NCBI GenBank assembly: GCA_029207755.1
Contig: JARCOQ010000003.1
Location: 91,404,646 to 91,468,645, forward strand
DNA length: 64,000 bases
From: Chamaea fasciata
Lineage: Eukaryota; Chordata; Aves; Passeriformes; Sylviidae
Reading direction: 5' to 3'
Part shown: piece by piece, positions 23,572 through 34,951 of the stretch
How positions within the stretch are numbered: the stretch's first letter is position 1
How the letters are laid out: each line of letters begins with the position of its first letter
The notes under the pieces: generated by a model
What the model was told of the DNA's origin: nothing
Seen by the model: the letters and a program-made list of their open reading frames with translations, nothing else
Database searches by the model: none
Translations under genes and position numbers: made by a program

Positions 23572-26245
23572 TTTGTGCTCTGTCAGAATACTCAATACGC
23601 TGGGACCAGATGTACTCATCCTTATGTTGCAGAGATTCCTTTTTTCATGCATTAATGAAGCTGCAGAAGACAGTCAAATTCAGTGGTGCTTCATCCCATG
23701 TGAGTTGTTGGTGATAACCACTCAAAATTTTCATTGCTTATTCATTCAAATACTTCTTACTTATCTGTAGGAAGTGGAACATCTTCCATTTAGGAGTCTA
23801 AGAGCCATTCCTCACCAAAAGCAGAGCAACTGTGTCACTCCTGTATGAGATATGAAAGCATCCTCTTGCATATAAAACTAGACAAAGGAAGAAGTCAGGA
23901 CTTGCATGTTCTTGATGAATGACCTGGTCTTGGGGTAAGTGATAAACCAGTGGGGCTAAGGGAGATGAATAACTTCTATCTTTCTCCTGTCCACAGCTTG
24001 TATGGGAAAAGACTGACTTCAACAGACCTCCAGCACAAGGCGGCCTCTGGCTAGAAGTGCCATGTAGGTAGTTTTTTGCTGTCTAGAGCACTTCAGTGTC
24101 CTTCACTTCTCCTTGTGATATTTGGAACAGTCTAGATTACAGTAAGCTCTGCCAGGTTTGCTAAGTTTGTGAATCTCAACTGTGCCTTATTTGGGAACAC
24201 TGATTGCCATCTAAGAGTTGATTTTTTTTATCCAAAAGAAATCTTTTATAAGTCCACATCTTTTCACAAATCTATTCTGGGAAGTTTTTCAATGTCCATG
24301 TCTAAGTAATGTAATGCACAGTTCACAACAGATTATTATTGTTTACTGTTCCAGCTAGACTAGAACTTAAAAGAAAGCTCCTGTTGTACTCCCAAATAAT
24401 GTGCAAGCTGCCTAAAGTCCCAATGAATGTGTGTGAATTAAGATTCAAATGAAGAGTATGCAATTTGTTTGTAATATGGCTCTCAAACTACTCTGCTAAA
24501 TTTCTTTAGTTATTTTCCATAGATATCAGTGACTACCTGTATTAAATAATATATCCATTTTAAGGAACAGGAATTCTATCAAGAAGCAGGGTTTACAATC
24601 CATGGCTGAGTGGAAAGAGGGTATACATTTCACATAATAGTTGGAGAGATCATGAAATGTGTGTAGAAGACAGAGAAAATAAGGGTGCCTTCTGCATTAG
24701 CAGCCTAGGATGGGTAAGAATCATTGTTTCATTTGATAATGAGTTTGGAAAATCAACTTGGAAGAGGAAGTATATGTTCCAGTGATCCCCTCCTGTACAG
24801 GGAAAAGATGTCATCTTTCATCACACTAAAAGCTTATTACCTTTATTGGTCTGTACACAGTCATGGCAGAACTTAAGCCTCAGACAGCAATTTTGGGCAT
24901 CTCATGCCTCACCCCTGGCCAAAATAATAACGAAGGAAGGCAAATGGATGATGTGAAGACAGAAATGGCTATCTTCAAAACACTTCAAAGGAGGTAAGCA
25001 GAGGAAGAAAACAAACAACTGTCTTAATCAGTTCTAGTTGAGATCACTCCTTTATTGGTCTGAGTTTCACCTAAGGCTCACCATAGTTTGCTCAGCTATC
25101 TGAGCTTTCCACTCAGTGTCACACATGTAAGAGAAGCACCAAAATCCTTAAATGAAAGTAGGTACAGCTTACTCTGTAGGGATGATTTGTATTGAAAGAA
25201 ACAAGAGATTCAGCAGTGAACTAGAAATGAGTTTACCTCAACATATCATGTTTCAGTCCTTTATTCATAGACATGAAAAGCTGTAAAGCATATTTTCCAT
25301 AGTAAACAGACATGTTCAAAGTGCTATTTCAGAGGTTAACATCAGTACTAAATATAAAACAGTGTTTTATTGCCTAGTCCAGAGTCTCTCCATCACCACA
25401 GTTGTTACAGTGCTTCTCTTTTGCATGTGGAAGAGTCCCTCCATGATATAAAAAGTCTGAAAAGGTTCACTTGTAAAACATGGGAGTGCCTGTCACCTAC
25501 CAGGTCATAATCAAGGATGCTGCCTCCTAGCTCCGAAGGCGAAGGCAATTACGATTAAGGCCTTTTACAGTTTTTGGTAAGCAATTTTATTCTTATCTGT
25601 AATTATTCTAACCTAAGGTTTATTTCAACAGGAATGCCTGAAAATTTTTAGCAGCATCAGTGGGCTGGTACAGTTCAGTTAGTCTGGTTCTGCCTCTCAT
25701 TTTTGTCAGAATTTAAACCATAGTAACAAGTTCTAATGGCCAGTAGTCACACAGCTCATAAATTTGTGTGATAGGGGCAGAAGTGCACTGATTTAAAGTG
25801 TCTAAGTAGGAAATTAAAAAGGGAGACCAGCTGCCATGCCAGTGGTATCATATTTTTATGCTCTGCCATGCAAAAAATACAGATTAAGTATTCTGTGTAT
25901 ATATTCTACAATATATTAGTCTTATCTCTTTGTTATTTTTTTTATTATTAAATTTGAACTTGTCTTTTCTGGAATTGAAATGATGTTTTACTACCAGGGT
26001 ATCCTCCATTTTTCCAACTGTTACTTCCACCACATATATTTTACAAGATCTGTTGTGGAAGTCCCAGATGTCTTTAAAAAAAAACTTTTAAAATTGTTTG
26101 AAAGATTAATAGATACAGATATGTTCCATTTATTTCAGAAAAAATCCCAAACAAACAAACATAAGAAAATCAACAAAACCCCAAAACACACCAAAATACC
26201 TAAAACATGGGTTTTTTTCCAAGAAAAGGGCTTGAAAGTTAAAAG
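23572..26245. other. No gene recognised; holds one candidate exon
   Basis: AT-rich DNA without classifiable repeats. The splice-bordered segment at 24861-24993 is listed separately. Confidence 0.5.
24861..24993 (+). other. Candidate exon of unknown transcript
   Basis: The segment is preceded by GGTCTGTACACAG and followed by AAAGGAG/GTAAGC. One frame, which starts with ATG at the third base, stays open across all 133 bases (beginning MAELKPQTAILGISCL). No family is recognised. The acceptor pyrimidine tract is only moderate. It is compatible with a first coding exon, a non-coding exon or chance. Confidence 0.15.
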
Positions 26246-26314
26246 CATAGAGTCTTCAAGGGTAGAAGAGACCTTCAAGATCATCCAGTCCAAAAGTCCA
26301 CCAAACATTACCCT
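26246..26314 (-). mobile_element. CR1 LINE 3'-end fragment, about 70 bp
   Basis: The plus strand 'AGAAGAGACCTTCAAGATCA' followed by 'TCCAGTCCAAAAGTCCACC' is the reverse complement of the extreme CR1 3' end ('GATGATCTTGAAGGTC' type). The tail repeat is reduced to 'CATAGAGTCTTCA'. Only the last part of an element remains. Confidence 0.75.
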
Positions 26315-28635
26315 GTAAAAATTCACATTTCACTTCTTTCTGATACACGGTAGAAGAGCCTAAAGCAAAAATTTTAGGTAATTATGACTTTGAATTTCTG
26401 TGGATCCTCAGTTTCCTCTCTTTTTTCCCCACTGTGTTTCTAATTATCCAAATAAAAAGATAGCAAAATTCCTTGATACTATATATGGATGATTATCATC
26501 AGGAGGATTAGATCCCTCATAAATTTGGAGAGGAGTCTGCATAAAATCTTGAACAGTATGATCATCCTTGTCATACAGAGGAGTCTGAAACATTTGGTTG
26601 AACACCTCTCTGTCTTTGGAAAGAAGTGGGGTAATTTATTCATATCTTCCAGAGAAAATGAAAAATGTTCTCCTCTCTTAGCAGCTCAAAGGGATGATTA
26701 ACAGCAATCATTAAATAAGTTAAATATTTTTAAATCATAGGACTGGATCATCGGAATAGATTTGGCTGTGAACTACTGATCTGGAGTCAGAGCTACTAAC
26801 TGGCCTCATTCATTTGAAATGACACAGAAAAAGAGAGAGATGGATGTATTACTCAGTCACAAAATGTCTATAAGACAGTGATCCAGTGTGTCTTAGGAAG
26901 AAAAAGAAGTATGAGCTTCAGATTGTGTCATATATTTCCAATTAAAATAGAAAAAATAATAATACGGTTTTTGCTAAGTACTGAGTATAGTTTGGTCACA
27001 CACAAGAAAATGTATTTCAGAGTGGGACAGGTGTAGATAAAAGCTAATACTATGATCAGCAGAATGATTAGACAATCATATGATACCTTGCTGAGCCTTG
27101 CAACAGGAAAGGTGAAGGACATAAAACTGTGGCATTTAGAACTGTATAAATAATTCTTAGGAGAAGAGCAAGGTAAATTCTTTGGGGAAGAGATTGACGA
27201 TTGACAGTAAATGATAAATTGACCCAAAGGTAAATATATTTAAGTTGAATACGTGAAAAAGTTGGCACAAACTTCTAATAATAGCAGTGAGGGCAAAAAA
27301 ACCCAGGTCGCTTTTAATTTGGAAATCAATATGCATACAGAAGCACTGTATAGTTTGACTGACTGTGACAGTAGGAATGGGCCAAGAGCATTCCTTCCAG
27401 TTTTCTGCTACTTTTTATTTTTTTATTAGAGGAATTGTGTTCTTTTGTTGCACCAAAATTTAAGAAAAGTTGAGTGTGAACTCTCAAAGCACTGATAAGC
27501 TAGTATGGCTTTCATCTTTGGAAGCAGTTGAGAATCATATGGGATAAAATCAGTAAAGATAGTAGCATAATTAATGACAATTAGTAGAGTTTTATAATAA
27601 ACAGCTCTTATCAAATGAATGCTGTATTTCTGATGATACTGCATTTGGCTTAGGATAGTAACTACGATATTACAATATAGCTAGAGATAGAACACAGAGA
27701 TATTTGTCTTAAGATGCCATAACAAGAACATTCACATACCCCATATTAATTACTTTAAATACTCATTATTCAAGTGTTTATAGTTTGCTGAACTTGCTGG
27801 ATGCTTATAGTTTAAAGACTCTCCTGCTATCCGCCAGGGATCAGTGTTGTCAATGTTCTAGAAAAAAAACCAAAATCAATAGAGATAAATATGTGGGTGA
27901 CGCAAACATTGGTAGAGCAATAAGTAATGACAGAGGCAGTTTAGTAATAAAGTTCACTGTGTATCCTTTGGTAAACATACGGTAAGGCTAATCTAGAGCA
28001 TATACAAGGTCATAGAGTAAGAAAAAGGGAATCTACATCATATTTATGGAGTAGGCAACAGTTACGTTGAAAGCATTGACTTGGACAAGGCTTTAGAATA
28101 AAACTGAATGAGAATGGGTTTTGAGTTCTTTATTTTTTAATATATCAAACATATATTAAAATAAAATATTTCACTTGAAATTCTTTAATTTTTAATTCAA
28201 TCCCAATTGAATAGAAATAGAAATGTTTGGAGGAAATAAAAAGTGTTAAACACGTCAAAGGAAAGTTTGGAATTAAACATTATTTTTAAACTATAAAAAT
28301 CAAAATGTTTTAAATTCTGCAAGTCCAAAACTCGTGAAGCTAAAGTTTAGACACTATACTGTTTTTTTAGCTGCTCTTGAAAGTTTTTCAGAATTGGACA
28401 TATTAACACAATGGGCATACTTGTGTCTGAAACCTTGTTTTATGATATTTCAGTATCATCTGGAAGTCTCTCTATAATTCAAGTCCTACTGTATGTATGG
28501 AAACATTATGCCCTGCGTTTTAGGCCCTTACTGAGATACATCAGCTGACTTTGTAAATAACTGTTTCCATGACAGGCCCTTTACCTTCCAGGAGATACTT
28601 CCAGGAGATTAAAGAATGTAGGATACCTTTCTTAC
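26315..28635. other. No gene recognised
   Basis: AT-rich DNA; only chance frames, the longest about 99 codons on the minus strand at 26928-27227, Ile/Ser/Leu-rich and unrecognised. No repeat was classified. Confidence 0.5.
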
Positions 28636-29733
28636 TGTGCTGGGTTGATGCTGAATGAATGCCAGTTTCCCCACCAAGCTACACTATCACTCCCCTCCTC
28701 ATCTGTACAGAGGAGAGAAAACATAATGAAAAGCTCATGGCTCTATTTTAAGGACAGGTAGAGATCACTCACCAGACACTGACATGGGCCAAACAGACTT
28801 GACTGGGAAAATTAGTCAATTTGTTTACAATCAAATCAGAGTCAGAAAATGAGAAATAAACCCCAAGTTTTATTTAAAACCCTTCCCCCCCAAAACACCT
28901 TCTTCCTACTACTCTCTTACCCCCTCCACCCCTCCCTTTTTCCCAGACTCAACTTCAGTCCAAAATTATCTACCTCCTCTGCTGTAGCAATGCAGGGAAA
29001 TGGGGAATGAGCTCGTAGTCAGTTCATGATGTTGTTTCTGCTGCTCCTCCCTCCCCAAACTCTTCCCCTGCTCTAGTATGTGGTCTGTCCCATGGGACAC
29101 AGTCCTCCACCCCTTCTCCAACATGCATCTTTCCTGCAGGCTGCTGCTCTTCATGAACTGCTCTACCATGAATTCCCTCCGTGGGCTGCAGTCCTTCAGG
29201 AACAGGCTGCTCCAGTGTGTGTCCCTCGTGGGGTCACAAGTCCTAGCAGCGAAGGTGTTCCAGCATGGACTTCTCTCTCCTCAGGGTCTCAGCTCCTGCC
29301 AGGAGCCTGCTCCAGCACAGATTTCATCACAGACAAGCATTCACATGATCCAGCCTGGGGTACTCCATGGGCAGCAGGGGCCCAGCTGTCTCACCATGGT
29401 CTTCACCACGGGCTGCAGGGGAATCTCTGCTCCTGAAGCACTTTCCCCCTAAGTTCTTCACTGACCTTGGTGCCTGCAGAATTTTCCTCTCACATAGCTT
29501 CACTCCTCTTTCTGGCTGCAGTTACACAGGATGTTTTTTTCCCTTCCTCACTGTATTCTCCCACAGGCATGACCACTCTTGCTGATGGGCTCAGCCTTGG
29601 CCAGCAGTGGCTCCATCTTGGAGCTGGCTGGCATTGGCTCTTTTGGATATAGTGGGAAGCTTCCAGCAGTTTCTCACAGAGGCCACCCCTGTAATTGTGC
29701 ATTACCAAAACCTGGCAGCACAAACACAATACG
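28636..29733 (-). mobile_element. Solo LTR, passerine ERV family A (minus copy, nearly full length)
   Basis: Read on the minus strand it begins CGTATTGTGTTTGTGCTGCC, a diverged form of the TGTATTGGGTTTG start seen at 17885, and ends in CCAGCACA-like sequence corresponding to plus-strand TGTGCTGGGTTGATGC at 28636. Shared landmarks with the 17885 copy include 'GCCATTGGCTC'-type, 'CCATGGTGAAGACC' and 'GAGGAGGGGAGTGATAG' blocks. At about 1.1 kb it appears nearly complete. No clear target-site duplication was found: CTTAC precedes it, but the next CTTAC lies 20 bases beyond the far end. No internal provirus adjoins it. Long frames on both strands here are composition artefacts. Confidence 0.88.
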
Positions 29734-31605
29734 CACACCCCTCGTTGACTTAGCTTACCCTGTTTTTTAAGCCAGAAAGATTAAAAGAGTGAGCCATTAA
29801 CTACAGTCAGGCCGTGCAGCAGAGCTTATAGGTCCTGCTGTTGGATGAAAGCAGTTGGCAGTATCTGGAATTAGACATTGGTTAACCTAATAGCAGCTGC
29901 CTTTTTTCACAATATGAGTCTTCTTGCATCTTTCATGCAGTTCTCTCATGGGAGCACCTGCCTTCCAATTTAATAACTTCTGCTTATTTTACATTTGGAA
30001 TTATTTATGGATCTGTATAATATAATGAAAATTTATGATAATAATGGCCAAACAAAGCTGATGGTTAAAAAGGGAAAATAGTGAGTATTCTGTTTTTTTA
30101 TTTAAATGGACCTTTTTTATTGTTAAGTGTGTCACAGCCCTGCAGTGTTCACAAAGTTTCACCACTGATCCTAGCACAGAATGCTGATTATATTGCAACA
30201 ATGTCAAGGAAATGCATAGAAGCAAAAGAATGCATTTTTAAATATTTCAGCTATATTGAATTGAAATTTGAAATAACCAGTTTGCAAATAAACTTTTTAG
30301 GTGTGAAGCTAGAAGCTAAATCTATTTTCTTGTGACTGACAACGGACTTTGTCAAGTGTTAAATCCCACAGTTGCAGTGGATGACTGTTCCACTTTCTTA
30401 GCCTGCTTGACCTCTGTATTTTTCAGTGCCTTCCAATGGACCATGCTTCTGGACTGTCTCAAGGAAGGTAACATATTATTTGGTTCTTTCCCTATTTTAA
30501 TTGCTATTTCATGCTGTACTGGTAGCAACTTTCTGTTCTTTCCTCATTTTCATTCTTGAAGACTATTTTAGTTCTTTGGCTTTATTGCTTTTTTTCTGTT
30601 CTCATTGCTTCTAATGTCTTGCCACAGATATCAAACTGAGATATCAATGTAAAGAGTAGTTCACTTAAAGCAAGCTCTCCCTCATTTCACCTGCTTGAGT
30701 CTTGTATCTTGTTTCCTTATGTGAGCTCTTCTCTAAGCCAAATGTTAGGACCATGTTATAGAAATCTATTTTCAGCTTTAAAACTTATGGTCTTTGTTTC
30801 TTGTCTTACCAGGCCTAAAAAAATGAGAGTTTTACTTCCCATTAACCACTTTAATTTAGTTTGGCTTGTGCAGCAACCACCTTTAAGCACTATCTTTTTT
30901 CTTGAGTGCTACTAAAGCCTTTATTCATGTTTCAGTTATGCTAGAGCATTCTGAAAATTAAGCATGTAATCAAGTGACATTTAGCATCCGCATCTAAAAT
31001 AATTTCCAAAGTATTTATGGTCATTTTTCTTTTGAAAAAGTGGAAAACAAAAAATTAATATCAAATTGTATTAAGGGATAAAACTATAAAGTGTAATTAA
31101 CCCCCCCCAGAACTTGCTAATGCAATGAGCATAATTACAAAACAGCTTTTTATTGCCTTTTTTATTGTGTCCATAGTTAGAGTACACAGGTTGCTACATC
31201 TTGCTACTCACTGAGTAGAGTTAGCTAGGAGATTTGTACAAACATCCCTGTGCTGTTTTTCTCCTCTGGGCCTGCTCTCTTTAGAGACTCTGTGGAATTT
31301 GGGAAATGGCTCTTTGGTCTTGTGTATCCAAAAATGCGCCATACATTGCTGACACTACCAGATATAAATAATAAGATTTGTGAAAGGTCTCAGAGACTTT
31401 CAACCTGCCCAATAATGAATGATGATCACAGTTACAGACCGGGACAGAACATACGTTAGATGTTATGTAAATCTCCGCTGAACTCCAAATGCAGGGCATG
31501 AGCAGAATTTAGACCTTTGTTAAGAAGCACATACATAAAAGATTAAATATGTGACAGAGAAGTTTGAAAAGATTAGGAGTCATTATAAGTTATATGGAAA
31601 CAAAA
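29734..31605. other. No gene recognised
   Basis: AT-rich DNA with chance frames. An 8-C run occurs near 31101-31108. No classified repeat. Confidence 0.5.
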
Positions 31606-32155
31606 TGTCATGGCTTAAACCTGGCAGGCAGCAAAACACCACCCAGCTCTTTTCTCACTCCTCCCACAGTGGGATGAGTGAGAGAATCAGAAAAAAAAGG
31701 CAAAACCTATTGTTTGAGATAAGTTCAGTTTGAAAGGACAGAAAAATGAAGAGAAAATAATAATAATAATGATAACAAGCATGCAAATCTAATAATGCCC
31801 TATGAAATTGCTTGCCACCCTCTGAGTGATGCCAACTTGTCCCCAAACAGCAGGCTGCCACCCTCCCAGCCAGCTCCTCATTTTTATTGTTCAGCATGGT
31901 GCCATGTAGTTTGGGATATCCCTCTGGTCACTTGGGGCCAGCTGTCTCAGCTGCATCTCCTCCCTGCTTCTCGTGCACTCTCAGCCTCCGTACTGGTGCT
32001 GTGGGGTGAGGAGCAGAAAAAGCCTTGACTTTGTGCAACCCCTGTTCAGCAACAGCTAAAACACCGATGTGTTACCAACATCCTCAGTCCAAACCACACC
32101 AATGCACCAGCTACTAGGAGAAAAAATTACTCTACCCCAGCAGAAACCAGGACCA
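31606..32155 (-). mobile_element. Solo LTR, ERVK-like avian family B
   Basis: The plus strand opens TGTCATGGCTTAAACCTGGC and closes 'CAGAAACCAGGACCA'. In between are 'CAGTGGGATGAGTGAGAGAA', 'CAGCATGGTGCC', 'GGGATATCCCTCTGGTCA', 'GGCCAGCTGTC', 'AAAGCCTTGACT' and 'CAGCTACTAGGAG'. This succession is that of a very common avian ERV LTR whose sense strand is the minus strand here. The CA-rich flanks (ACAAAA before, AAAAAA after) may be a 6-base target duplication, but low complexity makes this unsure. A small (AAT)n-like run lies at about 31758-31770. Its length near 550 bp fits a complete solo LTR. Confidence 0.88.
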
Positions 32156-34927
32156 AAAAAAATAAAAGCATAGTAAGGTATTTAAGAAACACAGAAAAGA
32201 AATTAATTGACTCATACATTCTGTGATAGATGGCAGAATTTAATTATTGATAAAATAGATTAGTGACTGAGAATAAAAATAGGAGAAGGGTTTGATTTCA
32301 AAATGGAAAACCTAGAAAAAGAAAGATCATACCTAAACTACACAGAACCCTTAAATTTCGGCCTTTCTTAGATCCAGTATTAAAATCCTGTTCTGCAGGC
32401 ATTTTTAGTTTTCATTTTTCTGTTCATTTGGTATTTCTGACTTATTTTTGTTGTTGTTTTTTCCTTTTCATCTCTGGCCACCTGCTGGTTTTACCTTTTT
32501 GAAACATCTGTAGGAAAAACCATCGTGCTAACACACACTTGGCCCAGGAAACCTGGTCCAGGCTCACTGAGGTTCTCCAGGTGAGGGTGAGAGCCAGGGT
32601 GAGAGAGGGCCATGGCTGGCCATAGGGAATGGCAGGATACCCCATCTGCTTTTTCCAGTTGCTTTGGTATTTTTTTGTGCAGTGGGAGGGATGGCAAGTC
32701 CTTTACTTCAGACCTGTTAGACTTCGGTTGATAGATTAAAGTTGGGAGACAATTAACTGGAACAGAACTTTCTTCTAAAGGTTTTGTTGTGTTTTTTTTT
32801 CTTAAATTAAATTTTGTTTCCTATTCCAGCATTACACTTGAGACCATCATACAAACCCTCCCCTTTACATAGTTTTTGCTGGTCTAATTAATTCTCTTCT
32901 TTTCTTCTGTAGTCTCCCATCTCTCCTCCCTTCTGAAACTAGATCAATTAATAGAGGCAGGCTTCCAACTTTGTTGTTTGATGTGCTTTTATCACAAAAT
33001 GAAGCAAAAATAAAGTGTGACTTTCTTACTATGATACTGTTGGTTGCTAAAATGAGGTCTCTGTGAAAAAAAAATATTGAGCTTTTAAGGTAACAGTCAC
33101 CCATGTGATAAAACCTCTCACTCTCCAAAATGTGCCAAATCTTAGAAACACACCTGCTGTTGTTATGTTAGTTTTAAGAATTCAGAGATGAAGGGTATAA
33201 AGTATCTCAGTCACCAAGCAGACTGCAGGATAATCCACTAATCCAGAGAGATGAAAGGAAATGCAGATTTTATGCCCTCTTGAGAGTGGCAGCCTGTCAA
33301 AAAATAGATCCTTCTGCTCAGTTTGCCAGAAAAAAAAAAGAGAAAAGAGAGAGAAAAGGTCTCTATCTCAGAGACACAAACACACATACATGGACACAAT
33401 GAGAATGTCTGTGCTACAGCAGTACATAAATCAACACCCCTGGTAGAAATCAATGCCAAAATATATATTGATATGTACATCTATTTCTTTTATGATGAGG
33501 AAGAAGGTATATTTGGAAGAGGAAGTAATTCTCTCTGCACTTTCAAATATGAGGACAAAAAAAAAAAATAATCCAGGATATCTAACAGATAAAAATCAGA
33601 AGAGGAATATATTATTTTATGCAAAATAAACATTTTCTTCACAACATGCACTACAAATTAAAATTGCAGAACACAATTGTTCTAAAAGAGTTTTAAGGTT
33701 ATTCAAATAACAATCATGGCCAAATTCTCAAAACTTGCATGTTCCAGAGTTGTTGGACGTCAGATTCTTCTGCCTTTATGCATGACAAATGCTGCATTTA
33801 CTTGGAATTAGTAAGTGTCAATAATAAGAGACTAAGACAAATTTGGATTTGCATATGGTAACGTAGCAATACATTTTCATGTGAACCCCACGTGTATATG
33901 AGAGACTTTTTTACTGGAGAAAGTGACAATATTACTTTGAACACAGGAAAGAAAACCTGTGTGATCATCCTCATTTCTTCAGGTGCCTTGTATTTAATCT
34001 ATTTTTATCTTTTATGTTCGCAGGGTGCAGAAGGTGAAGGTGAGGATGAAAAAGCATATCAGGCAAAATGTGGATTGAGTCAGCAGTGAAAAAAAATGCA
34101 TGCTATCCTCTACTGTGCAAAGCAAGCATAATCGCTGACAGGAAGAAGTTCGTACTCTTGGAAGGAAAAAAATCACAAAGGAAAAGTCTTCAAAAAACAC
34201 AAGAAAAATCTGAAAAAGAATAGATATTTTTTTCTATTTCAGGGCATAAATTATGATTAACTTTGATTTAAACAAATTATGTAAATAAATTTACCTGGTC
34301 TGTAATTTGTATTTGGTAGTTCTTCATTATATATTTTAAACTGAGCACTCTCCATTCTCTGAGACAATATGTGTCCTGATCACAACTAAATGATGACAAA
34401 TATTTAAACATACAAGTATTGCTTTAGTTCAAAAAGCACAGTGAATTGAACAACTTCCTTTGAACTTTCGATGATAAATTAGTGAATACACATATATAGT
34501 ACTGCTAGTGTTCCTGCATTCAATAGATGCAAGTGTGTATGTATGTGTAACTGTGCATACTGTTTGCAAGACTTTTTTAATGAAATGCATTGAAAATTTG
34601 ACCAATCTCCCTTTAGTAGGAACTCTGATCTGCTGGGGAAGAAGCATCAAGATTCACAATATGGATACTGCTTTTAGAAGATGAGCTGTTAGAAACAAGG
34701 TGTTAAAAATAGCCTTCACTGTGTGATAGGAAGCAAGGAAGAGGAAAGCATTTACCTGCACTTGAGAGAAGGAGAGGGTCTTCGCACTGCCACAGGGAGA
34801 CACATGGAAGGCAGCCAGTGTACAGGTTATAGCCATGTAGAAGGACAAAGGAACCCCTTTTTATGCTGCCTTGCAATAGAATTGGTGCTTCTGAAGCGTC
34901 AAAGAAGCACAACTTCCTCCTGGCTTC

Positions 34928-34951
34928 TTATCCTTATCCTTATCCTTATCC
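34928..34951 (+). repeat. (TTATCC)4 microsatellite
   Basis: Four exact TTATCC units. It is not a vertebrate telomere repeat (TTAGGG/CCCTAA). Translated, it gives the alternating Leu-Ile of a spurious hydrophobic frame. Confidence 0.95.

Noticed and set aside
29078..29770. Overlapping frames up to 124 codons on both strands
   Set aside because: They are products of the LTR at 28636-29733. The hydrophobic, Ser/Leu-rich translations are antisense to the LTR.
17885..32155. A provirus between LTRs of the same family at 17885 and 28636
   Set aside because: The two LTRs are in opposite orientation, and the DNA between them shows no gag, pol or env coding sequence and contains unrelated elements.
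34928..34951. Possible interstitial telomere repeat
   Set aside because: The unit is TTATCC, not TTAGGG or CCCTAA.
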